This document shows positions 25,601 to 34,711 of a stretch of 43,473 nt of DNA, piece by piece. The DNA is from Aculops lycopersici. Taxonomy: Eukaryota; Arthropoda; Arachnida; Trombidiformes; Eriophyidae. The DNA lies in NCBI GenBank assembly GCA_015350385.1, contig WNKI01000002.1:4102064-4145536 (forward strand), in the 5' to 3' direction. The position numbers were made by a program, and so were the translations under genes. A model generated the notes under the pieces. The model was given only the letters and a program-made list of their open reading frames with translations, was not told where the DNA came from and ran no database searches. How positions within the stretch are numbered: position 1 is the stretch's first letter; the number at the start of each line of letters is the position of its first letter.

Positions 25601-28136
25601 GGGGAACGAGCTTAAGCATCATAAGCGTCACAAGCACCGACACCACCACCACCACCACCACCACCATCACCACAGCAAATGTTGTGATTCTAAGCAACAA
25701 CAATTGCTTGGCGAATCGACGACTAAACCTACAGTTGTTTTGACAAGTGTTGATGGTGACCTCGAGACATTTGAGCGCCAGGAATCGGTTCAAATCACTG
25801 TTAGCGAGTACGATAGCGATCATGCAATATCGATACCGACAAATAACGACTCGACTTCCGGTAAGCAGCAACCTGAAAGCCAAGAGGTCACTGCGGCACC
25901 CATAAAACACAACAATAGACGACCAACCACCAGGAGCTCAACGTTGGCTCCCTCGATTCTAGAGACTAACTACGATGAGGACTACGACAAGAGCAGTAAC
26001 CAAGACGACTATCCAATTTCTAAAATCGAAGATTCAACTCTACCTCAAAAGAGCGAGCGAAGCCAGAGTGTCGATGTCGCAACGCGAGTTGATTGTTTAG
26101 TTGGTGACAGTAACGGTGGCGGTGAGAGCGGACCGGAAGTTGAGGCCAAGCGGCGAGCAAAGTTGAGCGGCCTAACTGTTGACGGCGACCAGGCAATAGC
26201 AACGAAGCGCGTGGATAGGAGCCACAGCTATGGAGTTGCCGTTGTGCCCACCATAGCCGTAACCTTTAAACCGGAAACACTCGCCACCGAGTCAAATTTG
26301 GCCACGGAATTCTCGGCCTCCGGGTTGAAAACCTTCTCGACTCCCCTGCCGTCTGGCTCGAGTGCCAGTCAAACCAGAGTGGATCTCGTCTCCCTCGACC
26401 CCTCAGCGGGCAAGTCGTCGCCCAGCACCAAGTCGGAGCAAGACGGGAGACAAAAGTATTGCCATTCGAGTGCAAGTGGACCGAATGTTTTGAATGGAAG
26501 CCAGGCCAGCGGATTGAGTTTGATGGCAAACTTACCTCAGGCGGCAAATCAAATGAGAAAACAAAGTATGATGCTGCTCACTACAATCACCTCGCGCGGC
26601 AGTCAAACGTTGCGGCGCCTTTCGATGGCCGCCACGCATCCGGTTGAGTCATTGTTGTCGAGAAGTCGGAGCCGTGATAGCTCAAGTTTGTCCTCCTTTT
26701 CGGGCGACTTGAGTCATTTTGACGAAAACTCCTCCGATTCCAGCAGCAATTCTAGCGACTCCACCGCCGAATCTAAGGATGAGTTGAACAAAGATGCCCA
26801 AGGTCAAGGAAGGGAAAACGAGGCTTCAGCAGCAGCAACAACAACAATTGAAAGTGATAAATTGAGAAGGAAAAAGAGGAAGGCAAAGAAACGGAAGCGA
26901 GCGAAGAGGTTGAAGGAGAAAAGGAAACGCGAGGAGAAGGAACAGAAGCGGCGAATGCGACTTGCGAGTCCAGGAGGGCACAAGAAAACCTTTGATGATT
27001 ATCTGATGGCAGTGGCAGGTATTGACGGTTCGTCAAGTGAGGAGGAAGAAGTGGACGACGACGACCTGATAACTGACATCTCAGATTCGGATATCGACGA
27101 CGACCGCGACGACGAGAGTCTCGGGGATCCGCTTCATGGCAAATCGGGGAAAGATCCAAGCAAAGGTGGAGTGGTAAACTCCCTCCTACTGGCCGGTCGA
27201 ATGGGCGAGAGTTTGCTCATTCCAAATATCAACATTGTGGCTGCCGAATTTCCCAGCGCAACCCACACCGGGCCTCTCGACCAAAATTTAGGCGGCATCG
27301 GTGGACCAAAGGAACAGGTGGTTGCTGTTGAGATGGAGCCGCTGATGTCGGCAAGTGGCGGCGGCGAAAGCCATCAAGCTAACGAGCAACAGCCACATGT
27401 CTCGCCAACAGGTAGCGGCGGGCTCCACAGACAGGGCGGCTACTACGAGAGAGCAACGAGTCGTAACTCGTCCTGCGCAAGCATCCCGCCAGCAGCAACA
27501 ACGCCGCCGTCGCCTATTTTAGAAAGAGACGAAAATGTTTACAAAAAGCCAAGTGCCCACGAGCCAAACTTGCAAGAGAATCGTCAAAAAACTCTCGAGT
27601 CCTCGTCGAGTTCCAATCGTGGATTCGTCAGGAGTGCAATGAATGCTCCTCTGCTAGCTGCCCTCCGGGATTCGGGTAACAAGCAGCAAAAGTTGAGACA
27701 ACTTCAGAGGGAGCAAACGATGCAACAGCAGCAACTACAACAAGCACACCAACAAGTGGTTAAACCAAAAAGGAGACTAGCCAAGAGGACCACGAGGTGG
27801 CATGCAAAGAGATTGCGCGCCGAAACAAAGGCAGCCAAAACGGTGGCCATCATTGTTGGCGGATTCATCTTTTGCTGGTTCCCCTTTTTCACCGCCTACC
27901 TCTCGAGAGCAATCATTTGCGACTCGCCAGATTGTGTGCCCCAATCACTGATGTCCCTCTTCATTTGGCTCGGTTATTTGAACTCAGCCATCAATCCCGT
28001 TATCTACGGCCTCTTCTCAACGGATTTCCGTTTTGCCTTCAAGAATATCCTCTGTCGTTGTCGGTTTAGAAACACTCGCGACGACACAGTGGTCGTCTCG
28101 GCGCTCGTCGAGGGTATAATCAAGTCCATATTGTGA
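16994..28136 (+). CDS. Oamb: Giant OAMB-type (alpha-1-adrenergic-like) octopamine receptor
   Basis: A class A amine G-protein-coupled receptor; OAMB receptors sense octopamine and raise Ca2+ and cAMP in neurons and oviduct. Three exons join in phase: 16994-17941, 19091-20183, 20812-28136 (a second acceptor three bases later also fits), giving about 3,121 residues. A hydrophobic signal-like stretch lies near residues 45-70. TM1 (GNILVILAVY) is near 265 and TM2 (SLATADLLLGLF) near 290. TM3 has the amine-binding Asp (TDVWISTASILNLC) and DRY; TM4 ends in CFPPLIPDW at about 395. The loop-2 Cys (GGCALFHD) is at about 1895, followed by TM5 (SALGSFYIPM), TM6 (CWFPFF) and TM7 (NPVIY), then a CRCRF tail. 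The RVTLRIHRREK island in loop 3 (about 2034) is, as I recall, shared with fly OAMB and supports that subtype over alpha-2-like receptors. Loops 2 (about 1,500 residues) and 3 (about 1,075) are enormously expanded, low complexity, and open throughout. Confidence 0.85.
17942..19090 (+). other. Intron 1 of the octopamine receptor gene
   Basis: GAG|GTGAGT donor and ATCAG|GTAC acceptor, phase 0, between TM2 and the first extracellular loop. Joining restores the continuous motif LLEVLEVWVFG. It contains two CCGGAAGT octamers (18,579 and 18,867) and a TC-rich run, and nothing else recognisable. Confidence 0.85.
20184..20811 (+). other. Intron 2 of the octopamine receptor gene
   Basis: CAG|GTAAGT donor and TTGCAG acceptor, phase 1, placed within the long second extracellular loop. 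Both possible acceptors (exon starting 20812 or 20815) keep frame. A CT-rich tract precedes the acceptor at about 20,745-20,775. Confidence 0.75.
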
Positions 28137-28296
28137 TAAGTCTTGTCACAGTTTACTTTTTATTATACACTTTTGTATACGTTAGGTAACTTTTAGATCT
28201 CATTTACCCCTCGACTTTCGCCTCCAACTTCGGACTTTCCTCGGAAGCTTTGCCACTTTGAGGCAAGAGGGTAAAGGTGAGAGGGATTAAGAAAGG

Positions 28297-28302
28297 AATA
28301 AA
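28297..28302 (+). terminator. Candidate poly(A) signal of the octopamine receptor
   Basis: AATAAA 161 bases past the stop codon. The position is reasonable for a 3' UTR, but there is no cleavage-site evidence. Confidence 0.4.
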
Positions 28303-29400
28303 GAAAGAAACGCTTTAGCCTGTGGCATCTTTACTGTAGAAAAAGTTTAATTGTTACAAGGACATGAGTCATCTTCATCCAATTACATCGCTGCTTAAAT
28401 GGCCTACGAGGAAAGATGATCTAAGTGAGTGAGTGGATGGAACGAAGTGAGATGAGCGAAACGGAAAGAGCGAGAGAAACTCGGGCTTTGCTTTGGTTTG
28501 GTTTTTCCAAGTGAAAGTTGTAGTTTCCAACTTTACGGCTACTCATTGAGCTACCACCAGCTAGCTCAATGGCTGGTCATGAGTGAGAGTGAATCTTATT
28601 CTCAGAGGCTATTCAGTAAGTTAGCTTGCAAGCTTACGAATGCAACAAGTGGTTTCTGGGTAAACCCGACCGGCGAGTGAGAGAGATAAAGAAGACAGCA
28701 CACAAGACAAGACAGGTCAACTACTTGTTTTTGCTGCCCACTAACTCGCTGGCTCTCTCGCCAGGTGACCCTCTTTCCTCTTAGCTCTAAGCACAACTTA
28801 AGTCCATTAGCGCCACTTGTGCTCTGTGAGCAGTCCGCAGCTGAGACGCTTACCACCAGCTCAAACAGCAACGATTCCAATGAAAACAAGTGGCCAGCCC
28901 CCTACCACCTAGCTGGCTGGCCACCAAGAACAACAGCAAGCTGTTCATGGTAGCAACTTGCTCGGACCTGAAGCAGTGGAGAGTTTATCGGTCAACCTGA
29001 AGCGCGGGCTAGCCGCAAGTTGGCGCTCAGTTGTAAACCTCGAGGAAGAGAGGCAGGCGAGCATCCAACTTCAACCACCAAATGGTTGCCGATTCCTGGA
29101 AAGTCCCAGCTTCGCGCTTCGGTCTCGGCGACGACGACTATGGCAACAGCACTAGAAGACAGTCGTGAGACAGACTAACAGAGTCGCTGTGAATGAAGAA
29201 GGAGGAGAAGGAAAGCGAAAGCGAAAGCGAAAGTAAGTTTGTGAGACGGACAACAACAACAGCGAAAGCAACAACAAAGAGGCAGTCGGATTCTGAGGAG
29301 AACAATCGAGGGAAATGAAATAGTGGAACGACTAATTGCTGCTGTTGTTGTTGTTGTTACCTGAGTGAGTTTGTCTGGCTGATCGAGTAAAACGCGCGAC

Positions 29401-29438
29401 TATAAGATCCTCGTTCGCTTGCTTGTATTCTCTCATTC
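29401..29438 (+). promoter_or_regulatory. Candidate TATA/Inr core promoter of the protease homolog
   Basis: TATAAG at 29,401-29,406 is followed by TCATTC at 29,433-29,438, which fits the arthropod initiator TCAKTY. The initiator A would be 34 bases after the start of the TATA box, close to the usual spacing. It would leave an 87-base leader before the ATG at 29,522. Confidence 0.4.
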
Positions 29439-29521
29439 GAGTTCTAGCATCGCAACGGAAAAGAAAATCAACTAGCCAACCAATTGGACCGATTGAAAGA
29501 AAACTAATCAAGTTAGAAAAT

Positions 29522-31704
29522 ATGAATTCATCAACAAAAATTAGCGGCATCGTGGTGCTCGCCGTAACTCTGTCCATATCGACAACCTGTTACGCAATAT
29601 TGAATGACAGCTTGAATGTCACCACCTCAACTGAAGCAAACAGACAGGATAACAATACAAATGCAACCTTCTATTACGAGGCAAATGCCTTTCTGCTCAA
29701 CAACAACCACAACTCCACCAATCAATTAATGGCCAAATCTCAACCACTAGTCGCCGCTGTTTCCGAGGATTTGCAGGAAGTCGCCGAGGGGCAACAGAAA
29801 CAACACTCGACCAAAGAAACAACACCGCAGCCCCAGAAGAGAGTGAAGCCGGCGAGCATGGCGGCAACGAGTGGCCGCAGTGGACGGGCTATGGATCTCG
29901 ATGCTCTAGTTGGCGATGTGGCTGCCTCGAAGGCAAACAAGGAGCTGAGTCTTTCAGGCGCCCGACAGTCGCGCCAATTTTTACCCGGTTTGCCCGACGT
30001 TGGACCAGGGAAAAAGCTCCACATTCAGGGATTCATTCCCATCATGGGCGTCAAGGACGCAACACCCGGCGACGAGGACGACGAGCAATCTAGTCAGCAC
30101 CACCCTTCTGCCTCTAGCTTGGAATCTCAGTACGCTGCCTACTTGACCCAACAGCAGCAACAACAGCACCACCATCAACAACAAAAGCACAAACCTAGAG
30201 CCCAAACTCTGAGTTCCATAACCGGAAATGATTTACCCTATGCTCAATCGTCCATTGGACACGCAACCTACGGAGTTCACAGATATCTCAATGGCGACCC
30301 ACAACCACAACAGCAACAACTACAACAACATCACCAACAATTCTACGATTCTAGTCACGTAGGCGAGCCAACCAAGGCGGCGAGTGTAGTTGAGACCATT
30401 AGGCGGCCCATCAAGAAGCTCGCCGAGTTGGCAGGTGCAAATCAATACTCATCACTAATCTCTAGACCCTCGCAGCAACACCACCAACAGCAGCAGCAAC
30501 AAGTGGCCTCCGGAGGCCAGTGTCTTTGTGTTCCCTTTTACATGTGCAAAAATGGATTCATCAGCGAGTCCGGTTTGGGCAAGCAGCAGATTCAGCAAAT
30601 GATTGCGCAACAGCAACTAAACCAAATGCAGCATCAGCAGCAGCAAAGACCACCCCAAATGTCGGCTTACGACCAGATTGAAATGAAGTCGAGTTTAATT
30701 AGTCCACAGGTACAGCAGCAGCAGCAGCAACAGCAACAGTTGGTTGCCAGCTCAACGCAGGCCCCGCAAACCAGCGCTCAGTACGCAGATTCCTATGTGC
30801 CTGTTGACGAGAGATCTCTAGACCGCGAATTGATCACAATGTCGAGTCTGATAAACTTTAACCAGGACTCGGCGGCTAACCAAACAATGCAAGCCAATGA
30901 AAACTCGCAAACTCCATCGGTGTCGAGCGAGTTGAGTGCAGAGCAGCAACAGCAGCAACTTGAACAACTAGCAGCTCTTCAGCAAAACTCCACCGACTCC
31001 AAGGGCGATTATAGCGACGAAATCCTGGGTCGCATGCTGGGATTGAAGGCGGCAAATCAGCGCCAATCCTCATCACCTGGCGGCGTTTGCGGCCTCCTGC
31101 GTACTTGTTGCCAAGTTCCAATCAACTTTCCATACAACTCACAGCAAGATCTAATGAATGACAAGATGCTAGCCCAATTGGCATTCCAACAACAACAACA
31201 ACAACAACAACATCAACAATTCCAAGCTCCTCAAATTCAGCGTGTCTCCTCGCCTGCAAACTCCATGTCATCGCACCACCAACAACAGGTGCAGCCAATG
31301 CAACCACAATCGACTTCCCTCATGCAACAGGTGAGAATGCAACAACAGCAGACTCCTTATGGGTTTCCATCAAACTCTATCCCAACTAGACCACAGCAGC
31401 AGCAGCAGCAGCAGAATCTCTACTCCCAGCAGCAAGCCTATGGGATGAACCAGTTCAATCCACAGGACAATATGTTGGCCCATCGCACAAACCAAATACA
31501 GACTTCAGTTGCACAACAGCAACAACAGCAGCAGCAGAACAGGTACCAGATGAACCAGCAACAGGTGGCCCAGCCCTCAACTCAGTTAGCAGAGTACACG
31601 CGCTCCAGTTCCAATGGCCAGCAATTTCATTCGTTCCAACAGCAACAGCAACCACTGCAACAAAGACAACTACCTTCCCTGACGAGAAGCTTGCCATTAG
31701 GTCT

Positions 31705-31736
<32 letters not shown>

Positions 31737-32785
31737 CTCAAACCACTGCTCTAGCGGGAACCAGGAAGATTCTCGAGGGTCGCTGCGGATTGAGACAGGC
31801 GATGGGAGTTACTGGAAGAGTGCAAAACTTGCAATACCACGAGAGCTCGGCAGAGTTCGGCGAGTATCCAGCTCAGGCGGCCATCTTGAAACGTTTACCT
31901 GGCGCCGATAGTCTCTTTGTTTGCGGCGGCACTTTGATTAGTCAGTATTGGATTGCCACCGCTGCTCATTGTATCAAAAAGCACTCGGCTCAGGGCGAGC
32001 TGAAGGTGCGATTGGGCGAATGGGACGTCCATAGGGACGACGAGTTTTATCCCTTCGTTGAGAAGGATGTTAGAGATATTGTTATTCATCCAGAGTTTGT
32101 GTCGGGTAATTTGGCCAACGATTTAGCTTTGCTTAGATTGGACACACCTGTTGATCCAACTCTACCTCACATAAATCCTGCTTGTCTACCTGCAATCGAC
32201 GAAGTGTTTGACAGGCAATCGTGTTGGGTGACTGGATGGGGCAAGGACTCGTTTGGTCAGCGCGGCTCGTTCCAGTCGGTGCTCAAGGAAGTGGAGCTAC
32301 CTGTCATTGGCCATGGAATGTGCGAGCAAGCTCTAAGACAAACCCGATTGGGTCCACACTACAGACTAAACCAGGGTTTCATTTGCGCCGGCGGCGAGGG
32401 CGGCAAGGATGCCTGCGAGGGCGACGGAGGCTCGGGATTGTACTGTGCTCAGGATGGAGTTGTGAAGGTTGCCGGTTTAGTTAGCTGGGGCATTGGGTGC
32501 GGCCAAGCAGGTGTTCCAGGTGTCTATGTAAACATGGCCCACTATCGTCCTTGGATCGAGTCAATCATTTCCATTGATGAGGATATCTACTCGCCATTTT
32601 CCAACATGCTCGGCGCCAATAACTCGCCCATCAGCGAGAGGAGCAACTCAAATTCCACAATCCTCGCCGATAGCTCATTAGATTCAGCAACAGCAACAAC
32701 AACAACCACCACCTCCTCCACTACCCAGGCGCCATCATCAAATCGAGGCGACGGTAACGGAGGCAACGACGACATCACCAACTAG
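29522..32785 (+). CDS. Secreted CLIP-domain serine protease homolog, Gln-rich, catalytically dead
   Basis: A single-exon protein of 1,087 residues. The ATG at 29,522 opens a signal peptide ending near CYA (residue 25). Residues about 75-795 are mostly Gln-rich with scattered His. Six Cys match the CLIP knot spacing C-x-C-x5-C (334, 336, 342) and C-x5-CC (523, 529, 530), with about 180 residues between the halves. The trypsin-like domain begins near CGLRQAMG (about 755). It keeps the His of AAHC (816) and the Asp of NDLALL (867), but the catalytic Ser is Gly: GDGGSG replaces GDSGGP (Gly 969). It is therefore a serine protease homolog, most like CLIPA-type proteins (masquerade, scarface and PPAF-II relatives), which act as cofactors in melanization, adhesion or signalling. 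There is no clear R|IVGG activation site. A Ser/Thr-rich tail follows the domain. Which CLIPA member it is cannot be told from the sequence. Confidence 0.9.
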
Positions 32786-33599
32786 GCGAAAGGTAGGAAT
32801 AATAATTTACATTTAGACCTTGCACTGATGGCAATATCAATATCAACATCGATGGCAATGGTAATGGCGATAGTAGTAACCGTAGCATTAGTAATAAATG
32901 ATGGCTTTATCGAAGGGATAGAAATTTGAATGTCATCTCTATAGAAATCTGTTCCTATTCCCATTGCAAGTTGCGATTGTGGTTGTATTTGTTGTCCTAG
33001 TCACAACTCTACTTAATTAGTAGGCGCATTGGTAAACAAACAACTGTTGAACTCTTGCTCATGATCATTCACCATGATCATCATCACTGTGTTAATCATC
33101 ATCATCACCAAGAGTATTAACTAGGATATCAACTTGTCTTGCAAGTTGCAATTTCTTACTATACTATTACAACCAATCACATTCATTAACTGGTGTACAC
33201 TAAATCGTATATCAAATGAATTATTGTCTTTATTTTATCCGATGGCCCATAAGCCGTGCGCCTACTCATCGGTCGTCATCGGGTTAGTCAGCAACATTAG
33301 CAGCGGCGACGGCGGCTCCTCTTATCGCGTCAAAAATCGCTATTGTCTCTCACTCGCTCGGCCGACGACCACCAAGGGAAAGACGAAGACTTCGGCGCTG
33401 TGGGCTCTTGATGTACTAGTATGGTCTAACATTTTTCTTTTGACATTTTGTTAGCTTCAATCCAAAGATTGGAAATTATTATCATTATTATTATTCACAT
33501 TAGAATACAATCGCAACGAAAAAGGCTGTAATTTATTTGGTTTTGGTTAGGGCGAAGATATATACACAAGACACGAGTTGTAAAAGGTATTACCCAATC
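32786..33599. other. 3' UTR of the protease homolog and promoter region of the synaptophysin gene
   Basis: Holds an AATAAA at 32,893 and ATCATC/GATGAT runs near 33,061-33,110. A TATATA word at 33,559 is too close to the next ATG to be a convincing TATA box. No further gene is visible. Confidence 0.5.
32893..32898 (+). terminator. Candidate poly(A) signal of the protease homolog
   Basis: AATAAA 108 bases past the stop codon at 32,785. Confidence 0.35.
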
Positions 33600-34379
33600 A
33601 TGGACTTGGATAATTTGAACCAAAACATGAACACGCGCGTTGTATTTCGCGAACCCCGAGGATTCATCAGGTGGTTGCAGTTATTCTTTGCAATTATTGC
33701 CTTCTCAACAGTGGTGGACTTCAAGACTCAAGAGACTGTCACTATTACCTGTCCAGTTCCCGCTCCCCCAGTGCCCCCGGCACCACCGGCACCCACTCCA
33801 GTTCCGCCAGTTCCACCTGCACCAACTCCGGCTCCTCCGGCTCCTCCAGCTCCCGCGGTTCCAACGACAGTTCAAGTGTCCCTCGTGGCCCAGTATCCAT
33901 TCAACTTTGCCGGTCAGGTGATCAACAATACCTGCCCAGGAAGTGTGGCCACCTACACACCCGGCCCCTCGCTAAGTGGGTCGCCCCAATTCTTTGTAAT
34001 GACCGGAGTGTTGTCGCTAATCTACGCCTCGGCCTCGCTAGTTGTCTACCTATTATTCTCAAGTACCTACGATTCGTTCCCTGTGGTGCCGGTGGGCGAC
34101 CTGATTGTGACTGCAATCTTATGTCTCTTTTGGTTCATAGCTAGCACCTCGTTTAGCTCTAGTGTTACCCTACTGAGTAGCACCGTGGACTTCAATCACA
34201 TGCAATCGCTATGCCAGCCTCCTTATGCTTGTATCGAGAGCGCTGCACCGTCTTGGAAGTCGCTACATGTTGGCCTAGTTGCAGGTTACACCTCATTCGT
34301 TTTGTGGGGTGCAAATATTTGGTTTGTATTTAAGGAGACACATTTCCACACGCCTAGCGAGCACTTCGGTCCCAGGTAG
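33600..34379 (+). CDS. Syp: Synaptophysin-family tetraspan vesicle protein with Pro-rich luminal insert
   Basis: A MARVEL-domain protein of synaptic or other small secretory vesicles, 259 residues, intronless; the ATG at 33,600 is the first in frame. Four membrane segments are visible. TM1 is at about 23-40 after the conserved REPRGFIRWLQ motif. TM2 is near 128-148 (QFFVMTGVLSLIY), TM3 near 162-182 (DLIVTAILCLFWFIAS), and TM4 near 225-247, ending in the family hallmark NIWFVFKETHF. The first vesicle-lumen loop keeps YPFNF and a Cys (NNTCPG); the second has two Cys (SLCQPPYAC). A PVPPAPPAPTP-type repeat of about 30 residues is inserted at the start of loop 1, which is unusual for the family. 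The cytosolic tail is very short and lacks the Tyr/Gly/Gln-rich repeats of vertebrate synaptophysin. It resembles synaptophysin and synaptoporin more than synaptogyrin. Confidence 0.88.
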   Translation: MDLDNLNQNMNTRVVFREPRGFIRWLQLFFAIIAFSTVVDFKTQETVTITCPVPAPPVPPAPPAPTPVPPVPPAPTPAPPAPPAPAVPTTVQVSLVAQYPFNFAGQVINNTCPGSVATYTPGPSLSGSPQFFVMTGVLSLIYASASLVVYLLFSSTYDSFPVVPVGDLIVTAILCLFWFIASTSFSSSVTLLSSTVDFNHMQSLCQPPYACIESAAPSWKSLHVGLVAGYTSFVLWGANIWFVFKETHFHTPSEHFGPR

Positions 34380-34711
34380 TCAGATTTATTTTGCAAATTA
34401 AGATGCATTTACTCCAATCTCCCAACACGCGTCACCGAGATAGTTAGAGAGGCAACAAGTTGCCATGATGAATTCAATCTTGAAGATAAACGAGAGGAGC
34501 CAGATCGCTTTTTATAATTTTGTATTTATTTAGTATAGTCTGATCTAATCTATTCTTAAATTTGCTTGTTTGATTATTGTCATTTTGTTCTTGATTATAA
34601 TTTTCTACTACTACTACTAATTGTTACTCATTACTTGTGCCAGAAAGTCTTGGTTTTGGTCTAGTCTGGATTTATTTTTCAAATGATTGATGATGATTTT
34701 CAATAGGATCG
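34380..34711. other. Short convergent 3' region between synaptophysin and ABCA genes
   Basis: Only 332 bases separate the stop codons of two convergent genes, so their 3' UTRs probably abut or overlap. It is AT-rich, with minus-strand AATAAA words at 34,526-34,531 and 34,671-34,676. I see no clean AATAAA on the plus strand for synaptophysin. Confidence 0.5.
34671..34676 (-). terminator. Candidate poly(A) signal of the ABCA gene
   Basis: Minus-strand AATAAA 36 bases past the ABCA stop codon. A second copy lies at 34,526-34,531. Confidence 0.35.

Larger units (their letters stand above)
28137..29521. other. 3' UTR of the receptor and 5' region of the protease homolog
   Basis: The left part should be the receptor 3' UTR, with an AATAAA at 28,297. 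The right part holds GCGAAA hexamer repeats near 29,213-29,233, a (TTG)n run near 29,343 and a candidate core promoter at 29,401-29,438. I see no additional gene. Confidence 0.5.

Noticed and set aside
25455..25677. Opposite-strand hydrophobic Val/Met-rich frames
   Set aside because: Mirror image of the His codons in the receptor frame, not a real membrane protein.
33640..34144. Overlapping plus-strand frames within the synaptophysin gene
   Set aside because: Shadow frames of the Pro-rich repeat and the MARVEL domain.
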